In this document: piece by piece, positions 40,514 through 49,554 of the stretch
Numbering within the stretch: position 1 is the stretch's first letter
Layout: every line of letters begins with the position of its first letter
Origin: Amycolatopsis sp. DSM 110486
GTDB taxonomy: Bacteria; Actinomycetota; Actinomycetes; Mycobacteriales; Pseudonocardiaceae
Direction: 5' to 3'
Assembly (NCBI RefSeq): GCF_019468465.1
Contig: NZ_CP080519.1
Location: 5,536,001-5,600,000, forward strand
DNA length: 64,000 nt
Made by a program: the position numbers and the translations under genes
The notes under the pieces: model-generated
The model's database searches: none
What the model was told of the DNA's origin: nothing
Seen by the model: the letters and a program-made list of their open reading frames with translations, nothing else

Positions 40514-41502
40514 GGGGGAGTCCTTCCTTCCCTCGGTTCGCCCGTGGTCCGCCGGCACCGGGCAGGGAAGAAGGCGCACGCACCGCACTTCACTTCGGGG
40601 GTGGGCTCAGCCCTTTCCGCGGACGGGACGCAGCCCTCACCGCGCCTCGCCACTGTACCGCCCGCCTGTCCCGGTTTCGCCCCTCAACGGCAACGCCGGT
40701 GGTCGCCGGGTGTGGCCGTAGTGGGCTCTGGGGCGGGGAAGGGATGAAGGTCCCCTTCATGCATTGCCGGGTCACTGTGGGTGCCGAACCGCGGGTGAAG
40801 GTCCCCTTCATCCGCGGACGGGTCGAGGTCGCGCCGCAAAGGGGTGAAGGGCCCCTCCACGCGCAGGCGAATGGCGATGGGTGACGGCGAAGGGGCGGAG
40901 GGACCCTTCACCCATTGCGGGCGGCTTCGCGGCCGTTGCAGCGGTGAAGGGGCCCTTCATTCGGCGCTGGACCGCGGTGGATGTTCGGGACAGCGTGAAG
41001 GTCCCCTTCATCCGGCCGAGAACGTGTCAAAGTCCCCTCCACGCACCCGTGCACCGGATCGCGCTGCGCACGAAGGGATGAAGGTCCCCTTCACCCCTAG
41101 CCCGCGCCCACGCCATAGACCCCCGAACGAATGAACATTCCCATCGTTCACCCGAGCACCACGACGTAATAAATCCCTTTCACCCCAATCGCCCCAACCT
41201 CACCACGCCACCTCATCCCACCAGGTGGAACACACAAAACACCCCACCCGCCGCACCCCGACTGTCGACACCCCGGCACCGTTTTCCTTGCCGCAAACCC
41301 AATCCCCGCCCAAGCGACCCACCCCGACCGCCGACCACCCTGACCGGCCCCGCGACCGAGTTTTCGCCGGATTACGAGCGAGTTAACAACGCGGGCAGCA
41401 CCGGGGCCCCCGACCGGGCTAAACTCCCGCCCATCCGGGCACAACGGCGTGCGCCGTAGGAGAGCGTCCTCGATTTCGTGACCAGATAGTGGGAGCCGCA
41501 TC
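40514..41502. other. Gene-free spacer holding the family B array
   Basis: 989 bp. A family A copy is at 40676-40693. The family B array occupies 40744-41094. The rest (41095-41420) is C-rich and contains an imperfect dyad GAACGA...TCGTTC near 41124-41147; I see no credible gene. A TAAACT hexamer at 41420-41425 may be the serA -10. Confidence 0.6.
40744..41094. repeat. Family B palindrome array, ~50-bp period
   Basis: Eight units of the palindrome GTGAAGGKSCCCTTCAY, with centres near 40752, 40803, 40852, 40903, 40952, 41003, 41034 and 41086. The first five intervals are 49-51 bp. The best units are ATGAAGGTCCCCTTCAT (40744-40760) and GTGAAGGGGCCCTTCAT (40944-40960). Intervening segments of ~30-35 bp are mostly dissimilar. 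Geometry resembles a CRISPR, but units are degenerate and no cas genes are present. Confidence 0.8.
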
Positions 41503-43101
41503 GTGACCAAGCCCAGCAAACCCGTCGTCCTCATCGCGGAGAAGCTCGCGCCTTCCGTGCTGAGTGTGTTCGGTGACGAGGTAGAGGTACGGCATGTGGA
41601 CGGCACGGACCGTCCCGCGCTGCTCGAGGCGGTGAAGAGCGCCGACGCGCTCCTGGTGCGATCCGCCACGAAGGTCGACGCCGAGGTGCTCGGCGCGACC
41701 ACGCAGCTCAAGGTCGTGGCCCGCGCCGGTGTCGGGCTGGACAACGTCGAGGTGCCCGCCGCCACCGAGCGTGGCGTGCTGGTGGTCAACGCCCCGACGT
41801 CGAACATCGTGTCTGCCGCCGAGCACGCCGTGGCGCTGCTGCTTTCTGTCGCCCGTCGCGTGCCGGCCGCCGACCAGAGCCTGCGCGGTGGCGAGTGGAA
41901 GCGCAGCTCGTTCTCGGGCGTCGAGCTCAACGGCAAGACCATCGGTGTCGTCGGCCTCGGCAAGATCGGCCAGCTGTTCAGCCAGCGCCTCGCCGCGTTC
42001 GGCACGAAGCTGATCGCGTACGACCCCTACGTCTCGGCCGCCCGCGCCGCGCAGCTCGGCATCGAGCTCGTGCCGCTCGACGAGCTGCTCGAGCGCGCTG
42101 ACGCGATCTCCATCCACCTGCCGAAGACGCCGGAGACCAAGGGCCTCATCGACGCCGAGGCGCTCAAGAAGACCAAGCCGGGCGTGATCATCGTCAACGC
42201 CGCGCGCGGTGGCCTGATCGTCGAGGAGGCGCTGGCCGACTCGATCCGCAGCGGCCACGTCGGCGGCGCGGGCATCGACGTGTTCGTCACCGAGCCCACC
42301 ACCGCCAGCCCGCTGTTCGAGCTGCCCAACGTGGTCGTCACCCCGCACCTGGGCGCGTCCACCTCGGAGGCGCAGGACCGCGCGGGCACCGACGTCGCCC
42401 GTTCCGTGCTGCTGGCGCTGCGCGGCGATTTCGTGCCGGACGCGGTGAACGTCTCGGGCGGCGGCGCCGTCGGCGAGCACGTGCGGCCGTACCTGTCGCT
42501 CACGCAGAAGCTGGGCACGGTGCTCACGGCGCTGAGCCCGAAGGCGCCGACGTCGGTGACTGTCGAGGTCAAGGGCGAGCTGTCCAGCGAGGACACGTCG
42601 GTGCTGCAGCTCGCGGCGCTGCGCGGGGTGTTCGCCGCTGTCGTCGACGACCAGGTCACCTTCGTCAACGCGCCGCGGCTCGCCGAGGAGCTGGGCGTGC
42701 AGGTGGATCTTGTCACCGAGACCGAGAGCCCGAAGTTCCGCAGCCTCGTCACGGTGCGTGCGGTCCACGCGGACGGCGCCGTGCTGACGGTGTCCGGTTC
42801 GGTGACCGGCAAGGACGAGGTCGAGAAGATCGTCGAGGTCAACGGTCGTCACTTCGACCTGCGCGCCGAGGGCAACGTGCTGCTGCTGGACTACCCGGAC
42901 CGCCCGGGCGTGATGGGCCGCGTCGGCACGCTGCTCGGCGAGGCCGGCATCAACATCGAGGCCGCGCAGATCAGCCAGACCACCGACGGCTCCGACGCCG
43001 TGATGCTGCTGCGCGTCGACCGCCACGTGGACAGCAACGTCCTCGAGCCGATCGGCGCCACCGTGGGTGCGCACACGATCCGCGCGGTGGACTTCAACTA
43101 G
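41503..43101 (+). CDS. serA: D-3-phosphoglycerate dehydrogenase
   Basis: 532 residues from a GTG; this is the long actinobacterial form. The NAD motif is IGVVGLGKIGQLFSQRL, with catalytic ARGGLIVEEALAD, DVFVTEPTTASPLF and VVTPHLGASTSEAQ. The intervening ASB domain (residues ~315-450) and C-terminal ACT domain (LLLDYPDRPGVMGRVGTLLGEAGINIEAAQISQ-type) are present, so serine feedback is likely. It starts serine synthesis from 3-phosphoglycerate. A ~77-nt 5' UTR with a small hairpin (ACGGCGTGCGCCGT) separates it from TAAACT at 41420. Confidence 0.96.
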   Translation: MTKPSKPVVLIAEKLAPSVLSVFGDEVEVRHVDGTDRPALLEAVKSADALLVRSATKVDAEVLGATTQLKVVARAGVGLDNVEVPAATERGVLVVNAPTSNIVSAAEHAVALLLSVARRVPAADQSLRGGEWKRSSFSGVELNGKTIGVVGLGKIGQLFSQRLAAFGTKLIAYDPYVSAARAAQLGIELVPLDELLERADAISIHLPKTPETKGLIDAEALKKTKPGVIIVNAARGGLIVEEALADSIRSGHVGGAGIDVFVTEPTTASPLFELPNVVVTPHLGASTSEAQDRAGTDVARSVLLALRGDFVPDAVNVSGGGAVGEHVRPYLSLTQKLGTVLTALSPKAPTSVTVEVKGELSSEDTSVLQLAALRGVFAAVVDDQVTFVNAPRLAEELGVQVDLVTETESPKFRSLVTVRAVHADGAVLTVSGSVTGKDEVEKIVEVNGRHFDLRAEGNVLLLDYPDRPGVMGRVGTLLGEAGINIEAAQISQTTDGSDAVMLLRVDRHVDSNVLEPIGATVGAHTIRAVDFN

Positions 43102-43116
43102 CTCCGCCCGTTTTTC

Positions 43117-43160
43117 GAAAGCCCCTTTCCCCGTCCGAGTGGCGGGGGAAGGGGCTTTCT
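43117..43160 (+). terminator. Intrinsic terminator of serA
   Basis: GAAAGCCCCTTTCCCC pairs with GGGGGAAGGGGCTTTC, followed by TTTG; 16 bp after the serA stop. Confidence 0.85.
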
Positions 43161-43371
43161 TTGTGGAGTCCACCCAGACGGGCAACATTCGTATAACGGA
43201 GCATTTTCGCCACGAAAGTAGGTGTATCGGGCAGCTAGGTTCTGTGCCGCGAGGCAGAACCACGCGCCGTGAGAGCACGGTGCGGCGCCGGTGCTCACCT
43301 GTCGGGGGTGGTGATCGGGGAGCGCCAGGCAGGTTCGCGATCCAGGCCTCGAGTAAAGGGGTTGGGTACTC

Positions 43372-46300
43372 ATGAGCAGATCCCGGTTGCCCGGGTGGGC
43401 TGCGCGTTCGACGGCTGCCGTGTCCGCGGTGGTCCTGGCCGCAGCCGTCTCCGCCGCGTCTGGCGCGTCGGCGCAGGGTGCGCCGCTCGCCGACCCGGTC
43501 GCGCCGGCCAAGGTCGCCGCCGCGGGGTTGCAGGGCAAGATCTCGCCGCGGCTCGACGCCGCGCGGGGCAAGATCACCGCGTTCGTGGAGCTGGCGAAGA
43601 AGCCGGCCGTCGACGCGTTCAACGCCGAGCAGGGCAAGGGCGCCGGCAAGGAGAAGGCCAAGCAGGCTGCGCGCGCCGCGAAGGCGGACGTCGCCGCCGC
43701 GGTGAACTCCGTCGTCGGGCAGCTCAAGAAGGCCGACGCGGGCACGCAGCTGGTCACGCAGACGTCGAACGCCGTCGCGGGCGCCGTAGTGACCGCAGAC
43801 GCGGCAAAGATCCGTGAGCTCGCGAAGCGTCCCGACGTCGTTTCGGTGCGCACGGTCGTGCCGAAGACCAAGAACAACGCCAGCGCCGAGCAGCTCACCA
43901 ACACGCTCGCCAGCTGGCAGCAGACCGGCAAGTTCGGTGACGGCATCCGCGTCGGCGTGATCGACGACGGCATCGACTACACCCACGCCGACTTCGGTGG
44001 CCCCGGCACGCCGGCGGCCTACCAGGCAGTGGACCGGACCAAGCCGTCGCCGCTGTTCCCGAGCGCCAAGGTCGTGGGCGGTACGGACTTCGTCGGCGAC
44101 GACTACGACGCCGAGGGCAAGACCGGCTCGCCCACGCCGAAGCCGGACTCCAACCCCATCGCGTGCGGCGAGCACGGCACGCACGTGGCCGGCACCATTG
44201 CGGGCTTCGGTGTGAACGCCGACGGCACCACGTTCACCGGCAACTACAAGAAGCTGAACAAGAAGCAGCTCGACGCCATGCGCATCGGCCCGGGCACCGC
44301 GCCCAAGGCGTTGCTCTACGCGCTCAAGGTGTTCGGCTGCACCGGTTCGACGAACGTCACGTCGCAGGCGCTCGACTGGGCGCTCGACCCCGACGGCGAC
44401 GGTGACTTCACCGACCACCTCGACATCGTCAACCTGTCGCTGGGCAGCGACTTCGGCGCGCCGGACGACCCCGACTCGCTGTTCGTGCGCAAGCTCGCCC
44501 AGAACGGCGTCCTGCCGGTCCTCGCGGCGGGCAACGGCGGCGACCTCAACGACGTCGCGGGCTCGCCGGGCAACACGCCCGAGGCGCTCACCGTCGCCAG
44601 CAGCCGCGACGCCGGCGAGCTGAAGGACGCCCTCGAGGTCACGGCTCCGATCAAGGGACAGCAGCCGGGCCAGTACAGCCAGGACTACACGGGCTACGAC
44701 ACGCTCGACCTCACCGCGCCCGTCGTGCCGATCTCAGCCGCCAACAACGCGGGCTGCAATGCCTTCTCCGCTGAGGACAAGGCCAAGGTCGCGGGCAAGA
44801 TCGCGTGGCTGGAGTGGGACGACAACGACTCCACCCGCGCCTGTGGTTCCGCGGCGCGCGCCAACAACGCGCAGGCCGCCGGAGCCAAGGGCGTGCTGCT
44901 GTCGTCCACTTTGGAGCACCCCGCTGCCGGGATCGCGGGCAACGCCGGTGTGCCGATGTTCCAGCTCACCGGCAAGGCCACCACGGCCGTGCGCCCTGGC
45001 CTGACCGCCGGCACGCTGACGGTGCACTTCTTCGGCGCCGGGCGGGCGAGCCTGCAGACCACGGACAAGACGATCGTGGACACCCCGAGCTCGTTCACCT
45101 CGCGTGGTGGCCGTGGCCCGTCGGTGAAGCCGGACGTCACGGCGCCCGGTGACACGATCACGTCGGCGTTCCGCGGAAGCGGCAACGGCCGGCTCTCCAT
45201 CTCGGGCACGTCGATGGCCACCCCGCACACCGCAGGCATCACCGCGCTGGTCCGCCAGACGCACCCCGACTGGAACGTCGAGGAGGTCAAGGCCGACGTC
45301 GTGGGCTCGGCCGTGCACGAACTCACCGACGGCGCCGGCCACACCTACGCGCCGCAGCGCGTGGGCACCGGCCGCATCGACGCCAAGGCCGCGCTGGACA
45401 ACCAGGTGCTCGCCTACGTGCAGGACGACCCGGGTGCCGTGAGCGTCACGTTCGGCACCGTCGAGGCGGCGGGACCGGTCACGCTCTCGAAGACGATCAA
45501 GGTCGTCAACAAGGGCACCGCACCGGTCGAGTACTCGGTGGCGTACGAGGCCGTGGACTCACTGCCCGGCGTGCAGTACACAGTGGACAAAAGCTCGGTG
45601 AAGCTGAACCCGCGCGGGGTCGCGACGGTGAAGGTGACGTTGAAGATCACCGACCCGAAGGCGCTGCGCAAGGTCATGGACCCGACCATGGAGGCCGCGC
45701 AGGCCGGGCTCGCCCGCCAGTTCGTGGCCGACGCTTCGGGCCGCGTCGCGTTCACCCCGAAGAACGGCGCCACGGTGCCGCTGCGGGTGGCCGTGTACTC
45801 GGCGCCGAAACCGGTCTCGGCCATCACGACGCCGGCCGGCGTGCGCTTCGGCGGGAGCCAGAACCAGGCCGTGTTGAACCTGGGCGGCAAGGGCATCGAC
45901 CAGGGCACCGGCGCGCAGCGCTACCGCTCGCTGGTCAGCGTGCTGGAGCTGCAGGCCGAATCGGCGCAGCTGCCGGAGTGCGGCGCGGGCGTCTCGTCCG
46001 ACTGCACGCTCAACGGCACCGCGAAGGGCGGCGACCTGCGCTACATCGGTGCGGCGTCGACGGCCCCGCTCGCCAAGGCGCAGGGCGAACCGGAGAACGC
46101 CATGCTCGCGTTCGGCCTCACGACCTGGGGCGACTTCGCGAACCTGGGCAGCAACACGATCCCGTTCGTCGACTTCGACACGACCGGCGACGGCCAGCCG
46201 GACTTCGAGACCTTCGTGACGAAGGCGACGGGCACCGACGTGCTCCTGGCCGCCACGGTGTCGTTGACGCAGGCGGGCAACCCGACGGTGGACGTGCAGG

Positions 46301-46713
46301 CCGTCAACGGTCAGCTCGGCGACGTGGACACCAACGTGTTCGACACCAACGTGATCGTGCTGCCGGTCAGCATCGCCGCGCTGGGCATCGACCCGAACGA
46401 GGCGTCGCACCGGATCAGCTACACGGTCGGCACGGCGGGGTACTACGTCGCGCCGGGCAGCACCGACGGGCTGATCGACTTCGTCGGCACGTCGCTCTCG
46501 TTCGACGCGCTGGCGCCGGCGTTCTCGGTGCAGGGCGGCGGTGACGCGGCCCTCGGCTACGTCGCCAAGCCCGGCACCCAGCTGGTGGTCAACCGTAACG
46601 CGGCGGCCATCGCCGGTGACAAGCCGAAGGGCCTGCTGGCGATCGAGCACCACAACGCGGCCGGCTCGCGCGCGGGTGTCGTGCGGATCGAGTCGACGGT
46701 GACACGGCCGTGA
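43372..46713 (+). CDS. Secreted S8 subtilisin-like serine protease
   Basis: 1113 residues. A Sec signal peptide (residues ~1-35, cut after ASGASA) and an inhibitor-like prodomain (to ~180) precede the catalytic domain. The triad is visible: Asp in GVIDDGIDYTHADFG (~197), His in GEHGTHVAGTI (~268), Ser in ISGTSMATPHTAGI (~613), and the oxyanion Asn in AAGNGGDLND (~385). The gap between Asn and Ser is enlarged by a PA-type insert with CGSAARANNAQAAGAKGVLL. The C-terminal ~450 residues contain Ig/Fn3-like beta-sandwiches. The protein is probably secreted and self-processed. There are no linked genes. Confidence 0.93.
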   Translation: MSRSRLPGWAARSTAAVSAVVLAAAVSAASGASAQGAPLADPVAPAKVAAAGLQGKISPRLDAARGKITAFVELAKKPAVDAFNAEQGKGAGKEKAKQAARAAKADVAAAVNSVVGQLKKADAGTQLVTQTSNAVAGAVVTADAAKIRELAKRPDVVSVRTVVPKTKNNASAEQLTNTLASWQQTGKFGDGIRVGVIDDGIDYTHADFGGPGTPAAYQAVDRTKPSPLFPSAKVVGGTDFVGDDYDAEGKTGSPTPKPDSNPIACGEHGTHVAGTIAGFGVNADGTTFTGNYKKLNKKQLDAMRIGPGTAPKALLYALKVFGCTGSTNVTSQALDWALDPDGDGDFTDHLDIVNLSLGSDFGAPDDPDSLFVRKLAQNGVLPVLAAGNGGDLNDVAGSPGNTPEALTVASSRDAGELKDALEVTAPIKGQQPGQYSQDYTGYDTLDLTAPVVPISAANNAGCNAFSAEDKAKVAGKIAWLEWDDNDSTRACGSAARANNAQAAGAKGVLLSSTLEHPAAGIAGNAGVPMFQLTGKATTAVRPGLTAGTLTVHFFGAGRASLQTTDKTIVDTPSSFTSRGGRGPSVKPDVTAPGDTITSAFRGSGNGRLSISGTSMATPHTAGITALVRQTHPDWNVEEVKADVVGSAVHELTDGAGHTYAPQRVGTGRIDAKAALDNQVLAYVQDDPGAVSVTFGTVEAAGPVTLSKTIKVVNKGTAPVEYSVAYEAVDSLPGVQYTVDKSSVKLNPRGVATVKVTLKITDPKALRKVMDPTMEAAQAGLARQFVADASGRVAFTPKNGATVPLRVAVYSAPKPVSAITTPAGVRFGGSQNQAVLNLGGKGIDQGTGAQRYRSLVSVLELQAESAQLPECGAGVSSDCTLNGTAKGGDLRYIGAASTAPLAKAQGEPENAMLAFGLTTWGDFANLGSNTIPFVDFDTTGDGQPDFETFVTKATGTDVLLAATVSLTQAGNPTVDVQAVNGQLGDVDTNVFDTNVIVLPVSIAALGIDPNEASHRISYTVGTAGYYVAPGSTDGLIDFVGTSLSFDALAPAFSVQGGGDAALGYVAKPGTQLVVNRNAAAIAGDKPKGLLAIEHHNAAGSRAGVVRIESTVTRP

Positions 46714-46720
46714 GGTAAGG

Positions 46721-46751
46721 CCCCGTCACCCGGCCAGGCAGGGTGACGGGG
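46721..46751 (+). terminator. Terminator hairpin after the protease gene
   Basis: CCCCGTCACCC and GGGTGACGGGG form an 11-bp stem with a 9-nt loop, 8 bp after the stop. A second hairpin (46808-46844, CCGGGTC/GACCCGG core extended by GGGG/CCCC, then TTT) follows. Confidence 0.75.
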
Positions 46752-47005
46752 TCCTCCGATCGGGGAAGGCTTGTCTCGCTGGTCAGGTTCCCCGAATAGC
46801 GGCGATAGGGGGCTTTCCGGGTCGTTGGGACCCGGGAGGCCCCTTTGCCTTTCACCCGTTCAGGTGTCTCACCCTGCGGGAGGATGCGGCATAAGGGTGG
46901 TGCGGCTACGGCGTCTTGTCTACGGCCGGTAACCTTCCGCTGCTGGCGTTTTCTTGCGGATGGGCCATCGGTGCGTTCGGTGGCCTGGTCTACGGAGGTG
47001 TGTGG

Positions 47006-48046
47006 ATGCGGCTCGCGGTGATCCCAGGTGACGGGATCGGGCCCGAGGTGGTCTCCGAGGCGCTCAAGGTGCTCGGTGAAGTAGCACCGACGGCGGAGAT
47101 CACGAACTACGACCTCGGTGCCGCGAGGTGGCACACGACCGGGGAGTTGCTCCCCGAGTCGGTGCTCGGCGAGCTGCGTCAGCACGACGCGATCCTGCTC
47201 GGCGCGGTCGGCGACCCGACGGTGCCCAGCGGCATCCTCGAGCGAGGGCTGCTGCTGCGCCTGCGCTTCGAGCTCGACCACCACGTGAACCTGCGCCCGG
47301 CGCGCCTGTACCCGGGCGTGCGCGGCCCGCTGGCCGACGCCGGCGAGGTCGACATGGTTGTGGTGCGCGAAGGCACCGAAGGCCCGTACACCAATAACGG
47401 TGGCTTGCTGCGCAAGGACACCGAGCACGAGGTCGCCACGGAGGTCAGCGTCAACACGGCGTTCGGCGTCCGACGCGTCGTCGTCGACGCGTTCAACCGC
47501 GCCGAAGAGCGGCCGCGCAAGCACCTCACGCTCGTGCACAAGACCAACGTGCTCGAGTACGCCGGGTCGCTGTGGTCGCGGATCGTCGAGGAGGTCTCGC
47601 TGGAGCACCCCGACGTCACAGTCGCGTACTCCCACGTCGACGCCGCCACGATCCACCTGGTCACGGACCCGTCGCGCTTCGACGTGATCGTCACCGACAA
47701 CCTGTTCGGCGACATCATCACCGACCTGGCGGCCGCCGTCACCGGTGGCATCGGCCTCGCTGCCAGCGGCAACCTCGACATCACGCGCCGCAACCCGAGC
47801 ATGTTCGAGCCGGTCCACGGCAGCGCCCCCGACATCGCCGGCCAGGGTCTCGCCGACCCGACGGCCGCGGTGCTCTCGGTGTCGCTCCTGCTCGACCACC
47901 TGGGCCACAGGGAGGCCGCGCGCCGCATCGAGGCGTCCGTGGCCTTCGACCTGGCGACGCGCGACCAGGCGTCGCCCGGCACCACCCAGGCGATCGGCGA
48001 CCGGCTGGCCGCGCTCGTCTCGTCGAACGTGCGCAACGTCAGCTGA
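47006..48046 (+). CDS. leuB: 3-isopropylmalate dehydrogenase
   Basis: 346 residues from the ATG at 47006, preceded by GGAGGTG; the frame is open to 46916 but conserved sequence starts at [15 protein letters not shown]. Catalytic and NAD elements are [42 protein letters not shown] and [20 protein letters not shown]. It oxidatively decarboxylates isopropylmalate in leucine synthesis and can act on methylmalate from CimA. The other leucine genes (leuC, leuD) are 13 kb to the right. A cobalamin riboswitch-like element begins right after its stop. Confidence 0.96.
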   Translation: MRLAVIPGDGIGPEVVSEALKVLGEVAPTAEITNYDLGAARWHTTGELLPESVLGELRQHDAILLGAVGDPTVPSGILERGLLLRLRFELDHHVNLRPARLYPGVRGPLADAGEVDMVVVREGTEGPYTNNGGLLRKDTEHEVATEVSVNTAFGVRRVVVDAFNRAEERPRKHLTLVHKTNVLEYAGSLWSRIVEEVSLEHPDVTVAYSHVDAATIHLVTDPSRFDVIVTDNLFGDIITDLAAAVTGGIGLAASGNLDITRRNPSMFEPVHGSAPDIAGQGLADPTAAVLSVSLLLDHLGHREAARRIEASVAFDLATRDQASPGTTQAIGDRLAALVSSNVRNVS

Positions 48047-48051
48047 CGTTC

Positions 48052-48215
48052 TTGTAGGAACCCCGCCGCGGAAGCCGGTCGAAATCCGGCGCTGACCCGC
48101 AACGGTAGGCCCGCGGTCTGTGTTCTTCGCAGACCGCGGGCGAGCCCGACACGGGCGGTGGTTTTCGCACCACCGTCGTCCCTCCCGTCGCGGTCTACGG
48201 GAGACGACACCCCTG
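48052..48215 (+). ncRNA. Cobalamin riboswitch
   Basis: The conserved core is recognisable: GAAGCCGGTCGAAATCCGGC, then GCTGACCCGCAACGGTA, a long hairpin GCCCGCGGTCTG/CAGACCGCGGGC, and a closing GAGCCCGACACGGGC in the B12-box position. It is followed by CTCCCGT/ACGGGAG pairing that may be the expression platform. It lies directly upstream of the repeat array and the remains of an ABC uptake operon, consistent with former control of cobalamin uptake. Exact ends are estimates. Confidence 0.78.
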
Positions 48216-48360
48216 CTCTCTTTGGCGTGGCTGCCGTCTTTGTTGTGTGGACCCTTGAGCAGATCGTGGCCTGCCGGTGCCACCTCCGAAGTTCCCGTCG
48301 TCTGACGGTCCGGACTCCTCGCCGTCTTTCCCAGCGGCTTCCGACGGGTCGCCTCCGGTG

Positions 48361-48890
48361 TCGCCGGCCAACGGCGAATCCTCGCGCAGCGACTCTGGCC
48401 TTGCCGACTCTGCCACGGCCCGCCCGTCACCGGCGTTGCCGTTCAGCGGCGAATCCAAGCCGGCGACACATCCGCTGACTCCTCCGCGCCGGCCGGACCC
48501 GGTTCGCGCGGCTCTGATCTGCCCATCGGAGGCCCCGACCCGTCGCTCAGGTTGTCGCCGAAAAGCGGCGAACCCTCCCGCGACGACCCTGCCGACGCCA
48601 ACCCGGGTCTGACGGGAACGCCACCGCTGTCGTCGATCAGCGGCGAATCCGAGCATGTCGGCCGAGCCTCCGACGATTCGCCGTCGGCCGGATCCGACAT
48701 CGTCGGTTCGCCCCGGCCATCCTACGTTCCGGACCGCCGGCTCCGGCCGTTGCCGGCTGGTGGCGAATCCTCGCGCGGTGACGCCGGCCCAATCGGCTCG
48801 CCTCCGACGGGGTCATCCCGGGCGTCGCCGTTCAGCGGCGAGTCCGAGCGTGGCGACGAAGCCGCAACTAGTTCGCCGCCAGCGGAGCTC
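48361..48890. repeat. Family A palindrome array, spacings in multiples of ~24 bp
   Basis: Copies start at 48361, 48435, 48553, 48629, 48677 (weak), 48749, 48824 and 48871; intervals are 74, 118, 76, 48, 72, 75 and 47 bp, close to 3, 5, 3, 2, 3, 3 and 2 times 24.5. Most read (G)TTGCCGTTCAGCGGCGAATCC. The array fills 48216-48890, where a permease gene would be expected; no gene remains recognisable. Confidence 0.75.
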
Positions 48891-49554
48891 GACACCACCA
48901 CTCTGCGCTTGGTCTACCACGTGCTCAAGCCTTCAAAAGGCGCCGTTCTGCTCGACAACCGGCCCCTCGAGGATTTCAGCCGCGTGACCAGGCGCGGGCG
49001 ATCGCGGCTGTCACTCAGGAGTCGCACACGGAGTTCGACTTCACGGTCGCCGAGGTCGTCGCCATGGGCCGCCTGCCGCACCACGGCCTGCTCGACCGCA
49101 TGACCGCCACGGATCGGCAAGTGTGCGCGGCGCGCTCGAGCAGGTCGGCCTGGCGGAGTTCGCCGACCGCGGCGTCCTGACGCTTTCGGGCGGCGAACGG
49201 CAACGCGTGCTCATCGCGCGCGCCCCCGCGCAGGAGCCGTGGATCCTCGTGCTGGACGAGCCCACCAACACCTCGACATCCGCCACCAGCTGGAGATCCT
49301 CGCTCTCGTGCGGCGAAGTGGCCCGACCGTGCTGGCCGCGCTCCACGACCTCACCTCGCCGCTGCGACGTGCGACACGTGCACGTCCTCGACGGCGGCCG
49401 CCTCGTCGCGAGCGGAACGCCCGCGCAGGTGCTGACCCCTGATCTGCTGGCCGGGGTGTTCGGCGTGCGCGCCCACGTGGTGACGCACCGGCCGGCCGGC
49501 CGGCCCCAGCTGTTGTTCGACCGGCTCGAGTCCGAGGAGGACAGCCATGCGTAA
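48885..49554 (+). pseudogene. Truncated, frameshifted ABC transporter ATPase (BtuD/FepC-like)
   Basis: Across several frames the sequence gives TTLRLVYHVLKPSKGAVLL, then RDQARAIAAVTQESHTEFDF, VAMGRLPHHGLLDRM, the ABC signature LSGGERQRVLIARA with Walker B ILVLDEPTN, HLDIRHQLEILALVRRSGP and HVLDGGRLVASGTPAQVL. Frames change near 48980, 49115, 49265 and 49360. The Walker A motif that should precede TLLRLVY is missing; the array sits there instead. The gene is inactive. It was an iron-siderophore/cobalamin importer ATPase, cobalamin being favoured by the riboswitch. The end overlaps the binding-protein gene by 8 bp. Confidence 0.85.

Noticed and set aside
40744..41094. Calling the family B array a CRISPR
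   Set aside because: Repeats are short and degenerate, two units break the spacing, and there are no cas genes or AT-rich leader. Listed as a repeat with CRISPR-like geometry.
41419..44418. 999-codon minus-strand frame over serA and the protease
   Set aside because: Spans two genes with complete motifs on the plus strand and has no recognisable domain.
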